A stretch of DNA of 12,044 nt, from positions 1 to 12,044 of the forward strand of contig DIHF01000059.1 of NCBI GenBank assembly GCA_002420015.1. The letters are read 5' to 3'. The position numbers and the translations under genes are program-made. This document shows positions 6,698 to 12,044 of this stretch, piece after piece. The number at the start of each line of letters is the position of its first letter. Positions within the stretch are counted from its first letter, which is position 1. This DNA is from Micavibrio sp. UBA5703. GTDB lineage: Bacteria > Pseudomonadota > Alphaproteobacteria > Micavibrionales > Micavibrionaceae. The notes under the pieces are model-generated. The model did no database searches, was not told the origin of the DNA, and saw only the letters and a program-made list of their open reading frames with translations.

Positions 6698-6766
6698 TTG
6701 TCTTTAACCTCTTAATTCTATTGTTCGATCACGTTTCGGGGAATACCGCCCCCGGAACAGGGACAG

Positions 6767-6795
6767 CTTTTAAACGCTTGATACTACTATGTCAA
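6767..6795 (-). promoter_or_regulatory. Candidate hppA promoter
   Basis: On the minus strand a consensus -35 TTGACA (6795-6790) is followed after exactly 17 nt by TAAAAG (6772-6767, four of six matches to TATAAT). The predicted start lies about 60 nt before the hppA ATG. An 11-bp inverted repeat (6816-6846) lies 20 nt upstream of the -35. Confidence 0.55.
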
Positions 6796-6815
6796 TGAGA
6801 AGGAGGGAAGGCATT

Positions 6816-6846
6816 AAAATAGATTTTTATGGCTGAAATCTATTTT
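6816..6846. repeat. Perfect 11-bp inverted repeat in the divergent hppA/orf gap
   Basis: AAAATAGATTT (6816-6826) and AAATCTATTTT (6836-6846) are exact reverse complements separated by 9 nt. The repeat lies between the hppA promoter and the unknown plus-strand gene. A TTGACG (6848-6853) immediately to its right could be a -35 for that gene, although the hexamer 17 nt on (TACCTG) is poor. Position and symmetry suit an operator for a dimeric regulator; the AT-rich arms make a terminator role less likely, because no terminating gene points into it. Confidence 0.5.
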
Positions 6847-6920
6847 CTTGACGGCGCTATGTCTATCAGGTACCTGTGTTTTCCCTAACAATTTAACAAG
6901 TGAACATCAGAGGCATAGCT

Positions 6921-7418
6921 ATGGCACTTAAAATGACAGCACCAGATTTCATTGAAGAAACAGTGGAAAGATTCGGACAGGGTTTAACGTCAACCTTTTC
7001 CCGTCACGGACTGATAGCTGCGCTTGTCAAATCTTACACCCCCGCCGAGACAATCAGGCTCATGTCTATCGAAAACCGAAGACGATCTTTATCTGACCCG
7101 CTACAGCCGCTAACCTCATTTGTAAATGGGAAAAGATTCTATTCGAGCGAAATACCTTCGGAGAGATTATCCATTCGAGAAGCAGAAGTAACTGCAAATG
7201 CCGCCTCCCGCGTTTTCGGCGTTGCGTTTCTTGATGCCCGCGACGTTAAATTTTCGCTCCAACAGGTAATGCGCGAAGCCGTTGCAGCGGTTGTTGGTAG
7301 AGACAGGAAAGCAACACGATTTTTACCTGAATTCAAAAAGGCCTGCCGGGCAGAAAAGGCCACGACCTTGCATCGCTTGCTGAACCTGGCCATTGCAGAT
7401 TTGAAGCTTGAAAAATAG
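6921..7418 (+). CDS. Protein of unknown function, 165 residues
   Basis: I do not recognise this protein. I chose the ATG at 6921 because AGAGG sits 7 nt upstream; a GTG at 6900 would add seven residues but has no Shine-Dalgarno. The product is soluble-looking, with no signal peptide, transmembrane span, metal-binding cluster or nucleotide-binding loop. It is rich in Arg, Lys, Ala and Glu, and probably mostly helical, especially SIREAEVTANAASRVFG (86-102) and the C-terminal half (about 112-165). It has one cysteine, in KKACRAEK. GC over 6901-7418 is about 48% by hand count, against 76 of 120 (63%) in two hppA rows (5221-5340), which hints at recent acquisition or relaxed composition. It diverges from hppA and converges with fliL 32 nt away. 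A real gene is likely because the frame is open, has a start signal and ends at a candidate terminator. Confidence 0.68.
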   Translation: MALKMTAPDFIEETVERFGQGLTSTFSRHGLIAALVKSYTPAETIRLMSIENRRRSLSDPLQPLTSFVNGKRFYSSEIPSERLSIREAEVTANAASRVFGVAFLDARDVKFSLQQVMREAVAAVVGRDRKATRFLPEFKKACRAEKATTLHRLLNLAIADLKLEK

Positions 7419-7419
7419 A

Positions 7420-7444
7420 AAACACGCACCTTTAGTGCCTGTTT
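7420..7444. terminator. Candidate bidirectional terminator between the unknown gene and fliL
   Basis: The stem is AAACA-c-GCAC (7420-7429), loop CTTTA, then GTGC-c-TGTTT (7435-7444): 5 bp plus 4 bp around one C-C mismatch. It fills most of the 32-nt gap between two convergent genes, and A/T-rich sequence flanks it on both sides. It is weaker than the 4548-4577 terminator, but position supports it. Confidence 0.4.
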
Positions 7445-7450
7445 GGGACG

Positions 7451-7951
7451 TTAAATCGGCCTTTGCTGGACGACCTGGAGAAGAACGTCGTGAACCACGT
7501 CCTCGCCCATGATGTCGTTGCTGATTTTGTTCAGCCTTTTCTTGATGTCGGCGACCTGCACGACGCCGCCTTTCAGGGCTGCGTGGCGGTTTAAGACCCC
7601 GTACATGTCCTGAATATAAGCGTCCTTAAGCTTGGGAGCCATATGCTCGACCTGCGCGGCATCTTCAGCCGAACCGACTTCCAGAGAAACCACAAGACTG
7701 ACAACCTGATTGACACCCTCGTTATCTACGATCGGCAAAATGAGCGGCTCAAGCTCGACAAACTGGCTGCCGCCGCCATGACCGCCTTTTTCCTTTTTGT
7801 GTTCATCCTTTTTGGCGTGATCTTCAGCACCCTCCGCATCTTCTTCGCCGACCGCGGCTTCCGCCGGTTTTTTCAGCAAAAAGAAATACGCGGCCGCGCC
7901 GCCGCCGCCGAGCACAAGTAGAGCAACCACCCCGATAATTACGAGCCGCAT
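7451..7951 (-). CDS. FliL-like flagellar basal body-associated membrane protein
   Basis: A 166-residue single-pass inner-membrane protein of the FliL family (PF03748), whose members sit around the flagellar stator and support torque or swarming. Visible parts: an N-terminal transmembrane segment (about 3-26) running into KK, a highly charged linker rich in Glu, Asp, Lys and His (about 31-62), then the periplasmic FliL domain starting FVELEPLILPIVDN (64-77). It continues through VVSLVVSLEVGS, the PKLKDAYIQDMYGVLNRH helix (106-123) and a C-terminal DVVHDVLLQVVQQRPI. The ATG at 7951 is fixed by an in-frame TGA about 30 nt upstream; the Shine-Dalgarno AAGGG is weak. No flagellar gene is near, which is unusual. 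It could be the main FliL displaced from its operon or an orphan paralogue. Confidence 0.82.
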   Translation of the reverse strand: MRLVIIGVVALLVLGGGGAAAYFFLLKKPAEAAVGEEDAEGAEDHAKKDEHKKEKGGHGGGSQFVELEPLILPIVDNEGVNQVVSLVVSLEVGSAEDAAQVEHMAPKLKDAYIQDMYGVLNRHAALKGGVVQVADIKKRLNKISNDIMGEDVVHDVLLQVVQQRPI

Positions 7952-8101
7952 ATGCTTTTCGCCCTTAAATTTGACACTAAACCCAACATATCAATGGTAT
8001 AGGTAAAAAATTAACGCCCTGTAATGAATCGATAAAAAGCAAGACAAATGCCAGATACTTCGGCACCTAAAGACACGCAAAAACTATCCACAGATAATGA
8101 C

Positions 8102-8584
8102 TTAAGACCTTAACTGGCGGGCGATGGGATCGAGCACCCCGTTGACCAGACCGGCTTCCATCTTATCATAAAAGGCATGGGTTACATGCAGATAATCGTT
8201 AATAATCACAGGAAAATCAATGTCCTGATGGGCCAGCAGCTCGTACGTCGCCGCCATTATTATGGACTTCAAAAGCGGTTCAATTTCGCGGCCTGAACCT
8301 TCCTGCGGCCTTTTGAGATTGGCTTTTACGATGCCTTCAAGTTCACTGCGCCGCTCATGCACCCCGGAAATAATTTTTTTGAGGAGCATACCATCAGGTG
8401 CAGTCAAAGCCGTGCCGTCGATTTCCATGCCCGTCCTGTGACGGAGGTATTCGTCGATCAGAACATCCACGGGTTTTTGATTTTGCTGATTCTGGTAGAG
8501 TGCCTGAACGGCCAGAAGCCTCGCTGCAAGCGCCTTTGCACCCCCCGTCGGCTCCTGCTTGGGTTCGGCGGGCGCGCTGCTCAT
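8102..8584 (-). CDS. nusB: Transcription antitermination factor NusB
   Basis: Cytosolic RNA-binding protein that, with NusE (S10), binds boxA in nascent rRNA leaders and prevents premature termination. The all-helical 160-residue chain shows the NusB landmarks ARLLAVQALYQ (21-31), EPLLKSIIMAATYELL (102-117), and PVIINDYLHVTHAFYD followed by EAGLVNGVLD (125-152). The first 15 residues are a Pro/Glu-rich extension. Its ATG overlaps the ribH stop by 4 nt (ATGA, 8584-8581), so translation is probably coupled. ribH-nusB is a very common bacterial pair. The 150-nt stretch that follows before fliL has no gene; relatives often have thiL here. Confidence 0.96.
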   Translation of the reverse strand: MSSAPAEPKQEPTGGAKALAARLLAVQALYQNQQNQKPVDVLIDEYLRHRTGMEIDGTALTAPDGMLLKKIISGVHERRSELEGIVKANLKRPQEGSGREIEPLLKSIIMAATYELLAHQDIDFPVIINDYLHVTHAFYDKMEAGLVNGVLDPIARQLRS

Positions 8585-9030
8585 GCGGCCTGTTTCCGCT
8601 TGCCGGTAAATTCGAGCATTTTGACGCAGGCATGCGCCGCTTCCCTGCCCTTGATGACCATGTGGTCGATGAAATATTTTACGTTTTCCGGCACATGCTC
8701 ATTGAATGTAATCGGTGTCAGTACGACCGACAGGAAAGGCTTGCCGGTCTGAAGCTGTACGTTGACGATGCCGTCAACCACAGCTTGACCGACGAATTCA
8801 TGGCGGTATATGCCGCCATTGACCACAAAACCGATACCCACGGCGATGTCATAGCCATTCTCAAGCAATATCTTTCCGGTCAGGGGGATCTCAAGGCTGC
8901 CGGGAACGTAAAACACCTCGATGCTGTTTTGCGGGAAGCCCTGGCGGGTCATTTCCGCTTCAAATGACTTTCTGGCGGATGCAACGATATCCTCATTCCA
9001 GCTTGCACAGATCACGGCAATTTTTGTCAT
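8581..9030 (-). CDS. ribH: 6,7-dimethyl-8-ribityllumazine synthase, type II-like
   Basis: Penultimate enzyme of riboflavin synthesis: joins 5-amino-6-ribitylaminouracil to 3,4-dihydroxy-2-butanone 4-phosphate. Length 149 residues. Motifs are Trp11 in ICASWNEDIV, VPGSLEIPL (42-50), and NGGIYRHEFV (71-80) with the catalytic His77. These match the RibH2/Brucella BLS subgroup as I remember it (RWHADIV, DGGIYRHDFV, VVLTPHHFHE) rather than the common type I form (ASFN, RGxTxHF). Type II enzymes are decamers rather than icosahedral capsids, so a decamer is predicted. A strong AGGAGGG Shine-Dalgarno overlaps the ribE stop 10 nt upstream, and the gene overlaps nusB by 4 nt. It appears to be the operonic lumazine synthase here; whether a second copy exists cannot be seen. 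Confidence 0.95.
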   Translation of the reverse strand: MTKIAVICASWNEDIVASARKSFEAEMTRQGFPQNSIEVFYVPGSLEIPLTGKILLENGYDIAVGIGFVVNGGIYRHEFVGQAVVDGIVNVQLQTGKPFLSVVLTPITFNEHVPENVKYFIDHMVIKGREAAHACVKMLEFTGKRKQAA

Positions 9031-9040
9031 GGTGTCCCTC

Positions 9041-9637
9041 CTATGCGGCTTCTTTGCCCAGCATGCGCGCCACGTAGCGCGCCAGCATGTCTATCTCAAT
9101 ATTCAGCAAATCGCCAGCTTTTTTCATCCCGATCGTGGTTTTGGCCCATGTCTGCGGGATGATGTTGACGGTGAAATAATCGCTCCCGACCTCATTAACC
9201 GTGAGCGATATACCGTCCAGCGCAACCGATCCTTTCTGCGCAATGTAGGGCATAAGCGTACGCGGGGCCTTGACCTTGATCATGTACGACTGCCCCTCCT
9301 CTTTAATATTCATAATTTCAGCCGTGCCATCCACGTGACCAAAAACGAAATGCCCGCCTAGTTCATCGCCGAGGCGCAGGGACGGCTCGATATTAACGCG
9401 CTCGCCGACCCGCCAATCCTTAATAATCGTTTTTCTTAAAGTTTCAGCAGAAACATCTGTAAAAAAACAATTTTTCTTTATTTCAGTAGCGGTAAGACAA
9501 ACACCGGAAACCGCAATTGACGCGCCGGATGACACTTTTTTGAGATCGATATTTGTTTCAATCTCAAGACGCAAATCGACGCCCCTATTTTCGATAGAGC
9601 ATACCGTTCCGACATCCTGTACAAGTCCTGTGAACAT
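9041..9637 (-). CDS. ribE: Riboflavin synthase, alpha subunit
   Basis: Dismutates two 6,7-dimethyl-8-ribityllumazine molecules into riboflavin and the pyrimidine returned to RibH. The 198-residue product has the duplicated lumazine-binding barrel: repeat one from MFTGLVQDVG with SGVCLTA (44-50), repeat two from GGHFVFGHVDG (94-104) with DGISLTVNEV (141-150). A C-terminal helix EIDMLARYVARML (181-193) mediates trimerisation in the family. I place the start at the ATG at 9637, because MFTG is the near-universal N-terminus. The frame is open for 27 more codons to 9718, but that extension lies inside ribD and has no homologous look. The start is 10 nt after the ribD stop and ribH follows 10 nt later. 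Shine-Dalgarno is weak, so coupling to ribD is likely. Confidence 0.95.
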   Translation of the reverse strand: MFTGLVQDVGTVCSIENRGVDLRLEIETNIDLKKVSSGASIAVSGVCLTATEIKKNCFFTDVSAETLRKTIIKDWRVGERVNIEPSLRLGDELGGHFVFGHVDGTAEIMNIKEEGQSYMIKVKAPRTLMPYIAQKGSVALDGISLTVNEVGSDYFTVNIIPQTWAKTTIGMKKAGDLLNIEIDMLARYVARMLGKEAA

Positions 9638-9647
9638 GCGCGGCAGT

Positions 9648-10736
9648 CTATGGCCTGCGCGTATAGATTTCCAGTAAATCTTCACCCAGGGATACGGTAT
9701 TGGCTTTCCCGAACCCAAACCTTCCCAGATCCGTCAGGCCATAACCTTCAAGGGCCGGCACCCCGGCATCACCAATATGTTTGGGCGAACGGAAGTGCAG
9801 GAAATAATCGCAAAGCCCTGATTTCAGAAACGACGTGTTGATCTTGGCCCCGCCTTCCACCAGCACGCGGGTGATGCCCTCGGCGGCAAGCAATCCAAGA
9901 ACCCCCTGCGGCTCCATCGAACCGGCGCGGAGCAATTTTGCACCGGCCTTTTCCAGCGCCGCACCGCTTGCGCCTATCTCTGCGGTATTATGAACGATCC
10001 ATAACGGGTGTTCCGCCGCCGTCTGCACAAGGCGGCTGTTCTTTGGCATACGCAAATGCGTATCGAGAACAATTCTTACACTATTATGTTCAAGCCCCGG
10101 CAGGCGCGTCGTCAGCACCGGATCGTCGGCCAGCACCGTCCCGATCCCGACCAGAATGGCATCATGCCGCGCGCGCTCAAGATGTACGCGGCGCATAGCC
10201 ATCTCGCCAGATATTTGCGTGCGCTCGCCGACCTGCGTGGCGATTTTCTCATCGACACTGGTTGCGCTCTTGAGTGTCACCAACGGCCTGTTTTCGGTGA
10301 CGCGCAAAATAAATCCGCGATTGATCTCGCGCGCTTCGGCCTCAAGTACACCGACCTCAACCGCTATTCCGGCAGCCTGTAATTGCCTGATGCCGCTTCC
10401 GGCCACACGCGGGTCAGGATCGACGCAGCCTGCGACAACGCGCTTTATGCCCGATTCAATAAGAAATCCGGTGCATGGCGGCGTTTGTCCATGATGGGAA
10501 CATGGTTCAAGTGACACGAATACGCTCCCGCCTTTTGCCTCAGAACCGGCCCGCGCAAGAGCCAAAGTCTCGGCATGCGGACGTCCGCCATCGCCGGTAA
10601 CCCCGCGCCCGATCACATGGCCATCCTTGTTAACGATAATACAACCAACAGACGGATTGGGCCAAGTACGGCCCAGTCCGCGCCGCGCCAGCGTCAGGGC
10701 GCTGCGCATGTGATAGATGTCGTTTGCTGAAGTCAT
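9648..10736 (-). CDS. ribD: Bifunctional riboflavin deaminase/reductase RibD
   Basis: Carries out the second and third steps of riboflavin synthesis: deamination of the 2,5-diaminopyrimidine and NADPH reduction of the ribosyl side chain. The N-terminal zinc deaminase domain (1-145) shows HAE (54-56) and PCSHHGQTPPC with Cys79 and Cys88. The C-terminal reductase domain (150-362) shows LKSATSVDEKIA (155-166), DAILVGIGTVLADDP (192-206) and VLVEGGAKIN (291-300). The 362-residue length is normal. Glu163 stands where SLDGKIA normally has Gly, a small departure next to the substrate-binding Asp. The ATG at 10736 is 3 nt after the nrdR stop, so the genes are co-transcribed. No FMN riboswitch lies in front of it. 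Confidence 0.97.
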   Translation of the reverse strand: MTSANDIYHMRSALTLARRGLGRTWPNPSVGCIIVNKDGHVIGRGVTGDGGRPHAETLALARAGSEAKGGSVFVSLEPCSHHGQTPPCTGFLIESGIKRVVAGCVDPDPRVAGSGIRQLQAAGIAVEVGVLEAEAREINRGFILRVTENRPLVTLKSATSVDEKIATQVGERTQISGEMAMRRVHLERARHDAILVGIGTVLADDPVLTTRLPGLEHNSVRIVLDTHLRMPKNSRLVQTAAEHPLWIVHNTAEIGASGAALEKAGAKLLRAGSMEPQGVLGLLAAEGITRVLVEGGAKINTSFLKSGLCDYFLHFRSPKHIGDAGVPALEGYGLTDLGRFGFGKANTVSLGEDLLEIYTRRP

Positions 10737-10739
10737 GAC

Positions 10740-11219
10740 CTACCCGGCCTTTTTCGTTTTTTTGACACGGCGGCTTTGAACCTCGGCAAGGAAATCGTTG
10801 AAGTCCTGCGGCTCGCGGAAATCTTTATACACCGAGGCATAACGGATATAACCGACGACATCCAGATCAATAAGCGCCTTCATGACTGCCGCGCCTATCT
10901 GCTTGGAGGAAACCTCCGCCTCGCCCTGCGATTCGATCTGGCGAACGATTGCCGCCGCCGCCTTTTCGATCGCGGGCAACTCGACCGGGCGCTTGCGTAG
11001 CGCCGTTTGCATCGAACGGATAATTTTGTCGGCATCAAAGGGCTGCTTGCGCCCGCCCGATTTGACAACCGTCATCTCGCGCAGTTGCAACCTTTCAAAC
11101 GTCGTGAAGCGTTCGTCGCAATCCGGACAGGCCCGCCTGCGGCGTATGGCCGCACCGTCCTCTGTGGGCCGGGAATCCTTGACTTGCGTTTCTTCACTGC
11201 CGCAGAAGGGGCAACGCAT
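10740..11219 (-). CDS. nrdR: Transcriptional repressor NrdR
   Basis: Represses ribonucleotide reductase genes in response to ATP/dATP. The 159-residue protein has an N-terminal zinc ribbon, Cys3 and Cys6 in CPFC and Cys31 and Cys34 in CPDC, with the RRRRAC basic patch. An ATP-cone domain follows (about 49-139) with VVKSGGRKQPFD and VGYIRYASVYKDF. A lysine-rich tail ends the chain. The Shine-Dalgarno AAGGAG overlaps the TAA stop of glyA, 9 nt before the ATG at 11219, which gives tight coupling to glyA. glyA-nrdR-ribD is a classic alphaproteobacterial order. I saw no NrdR-box pair in the window, so its targets lie elsewhere. Confidence 0.98.
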   Translation of the reverse strand: MRCPFCGSEETQVKDSRPTEDGAAIRRRRACPDCDERFTTFERLQLREMTVVKSGGRKQPFDADKIIRSMQTALRKRPVELPAIEKAAAAIVRQIESQGEAEVSSKQIGAAVMKALIDLDVVGYIRYASVYKDFREPQDFNDFLAEVQSRRVKKTKKAG

Positions 11220-11228
11220 TCCGGCTCC

Positions 11229-12044
11229 TTACAGGTCTTGATAAATCGGGAAACGGTCACACAGGGCTGTGACTTTTTTCCTCACGGCCTTTTCAACTCC
11301 GTCGTTGCCTTCAGGTCCGTTTTTGGCAAGACCATCGAGAACCTCGACAATGTACTCACCGATCTGTTTCCATTCGGCGGGGCCAAAACCACGGCTTGTC
11401 GCCGCTGGTGTCCCCAGACGTACACCCGATGCCGTCATCGGCGGTTCGGGGTCGAACGGCACGGCGTTCTTGTTGCAGGTCATGCCCGCACGCTCCAGCG
11501 CCGCTTCTGTGATGTTCCCGGTGAGCTTCTTGGGACGCAGGTCGAGCAGAACGATATGGCTGTCCGTGCCGCCCGAAACGATGTCAAAACCACCCTTTTT
11601 CAACGTTTCCGCCAACACCTTTGCGTTATCCGCAACCGCCTTAGCGTAGAGTTTAAATTCCGGCTTCAGCGCTTCGCCGAAGCAAACCGCTTTCGCCGCG
11701 ATGACATGCATCAACGGTCCACCCTGGATCCCCGGAAAGATCGCCGAATTGAGCTTTTTGAATATTTCCAGATCGTCGGTCAGGATCATGCCCCCACGCG
11801 GACCGCGCAGCGTCTTGTGGGTCGTCGTGGTCGTCACATGCGCGTGCGGGATCGGCGACGGGTACACCCCGGCGGCCACCAGACCGGCATAATGCGCCAT
11901 GTCGACAAACAAAATGGCTCCGACAGAATCGGCGATCTGGCGGAAGCGTTTGAAGTCGATGTGACGCGGATAGGCCGACGCGCCCGCGATAATCATCTTG
12001 GGTTTATGTTCCTTGGCCAGCTTTTCGACTTCATCGTAATCGAT
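11229..12044 (-). CDS. glyA: Serine hydroxymethyltransferase, C-terminal two-thirds (cut by window edge)
   Basis: PLP enzyme that interconverts serine and glycine while charging tetrahydrofolate, the main source of one-carbon units. The window holds 271 codons of a protein normally about 420-435 residues long; the frame stays open to the edge (IDYDEVEKLAKEHKPK ahead of MIIAGASAYPRHIDF). The internal ATG at 11996 is therefore not the start. Seen are DMAHYAGLVA, with the Asp and His of the PLP site, and TTTTTHKTLRGPRGG with the Schiff-base lysine at residue 77 of the fragment. Also seen are SGGTDSHIVLLDLR and GVRLGTPAATSRG. It heads the visible glyA-nrdR-rib-nusB operon. Confidence 0.98.
   Translation of the reverse strand: MDYDEVEKLAKEHKPKMIIAGASAYPRHIDFKRFRQIADSVGAILFVDMAHYAGLVAAGVYPSPIPHAHVTTTTTHKTLRGPRGGMILTDDLEIFKKLNSAIFPGIQGGPLMHVIAAKAVCFGEALKPEFKLYAKAVADNAKVLAETLKKGGFDIVSGGTDSHIVLLDLRPKKLTGNITEAALERAGMTCNKNAVPFDPEPPMTASGVRLGTPAATSRGFGPAEWKQIGEYIVEVLDGLAKNGPEGNDGVEKAVRKKVTALCDRFPIYQDL

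Noticed and set aside
6900..6920. GTG start seven codons upstream of the unknown gene
   Set aside because: No Shine-Dalgarno precedes the GTG, while AGAGG is well placed for the ATG at 6921.
8084..8092. DnaA-box-like CTATCCACA near the nusB-fliL gap, as a possible replication origin
   Set aside because: A single near-match with no cluster of boxes, no dnaA/dnaN or parAB neighbours and no AT-rich unwinding region beside it.
9638..9718. 27-codon N-terminal extension of ribE
   Set aside because: The extension lies inside ribD and resembles no riboflavin synthase. MFTG at 9637 is the standard N-terminus.
10700..10760. FMN riboswitch before ribD
   Set aside because: ribD starts 3 nt after nrdR, leaving no room for a leader. 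No RFN-type conserved segments were seen at the operon genes in view.

Overview
The window reads as a chromosomal housekeeping segment of an alphaproteobacterium. The main evidence is gene order. Two blocks known from that class sit head to tail, mostly on the minus strand: glyA-nrdR-ribD-ribE-ribH-nusB (right half), and a Cbp3-type cytochrome bc1 chaperone gene-DUF177-rpmF-plsX-fabH-ihfA (left half). hppA and bamE lie between them. The bc1 chaperone family (PF03981) is itself typical of alphaproteobacteria and mitochondria. I cannot place the order or genus. Coding GC is moderate to high, and no phage, transposase, CRISPR, tRNA or rRNA is visible.

Layout from right to left, in the direction of minus-strand transcription. 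First come glyA (truncated by the window edge), nrdR, ribD, ribE, ribH and nusB, with gaps of 3-10 nt or a 4-nt overlap, so very likely one operon. It covers one-carbon supply, control of ribonucleotide reductase genes, the late riboflavin steps and antitermination. After a 150-nt gap comes a lone FliL-like membrane protein gene with no other flagellar gene in view. It converges on a plus-strand gene of unknown function (about 48% GC by hand count). This pair occupies the stretch between nusB and hppA where many relatives carry thiL.

hppA encodes a 698-residue membrane pyrophosphatase of the K+-independent H+-pumping type. It converges with the lipoprotein gene bamE on a shared bidirectional terminator. 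bamE diverges from the chaperone gene, which opens the second minus-strand run: chaperone, DUF177/YceD, rpmF (59 codons), plsX, fabH (overlapping plsX by 11 nt) and the first codons of ihfA. This run links ribosome assembly, phospholipid and fatty-acid initiation, and envelope and respiratory biogenesis.

I see no wholly new system. The most interesting points are: (1) the cluster-encoded lumazine synthase carries type II (RibH2/Brucella BLS-like) signatures in the slot normally held by a type I enzyme, and ribBA is absent; (2) an unrecognised gene and an orphan fliL in an otherwise conserved synteny block; (3) two structured intergenic palindromic elements that look like dispersed genomic repeats; (4) inverted repeats at or near the ihfA and hppA promoters; (5) an extended -10 promoter ahead of plsX that bears on its true start.
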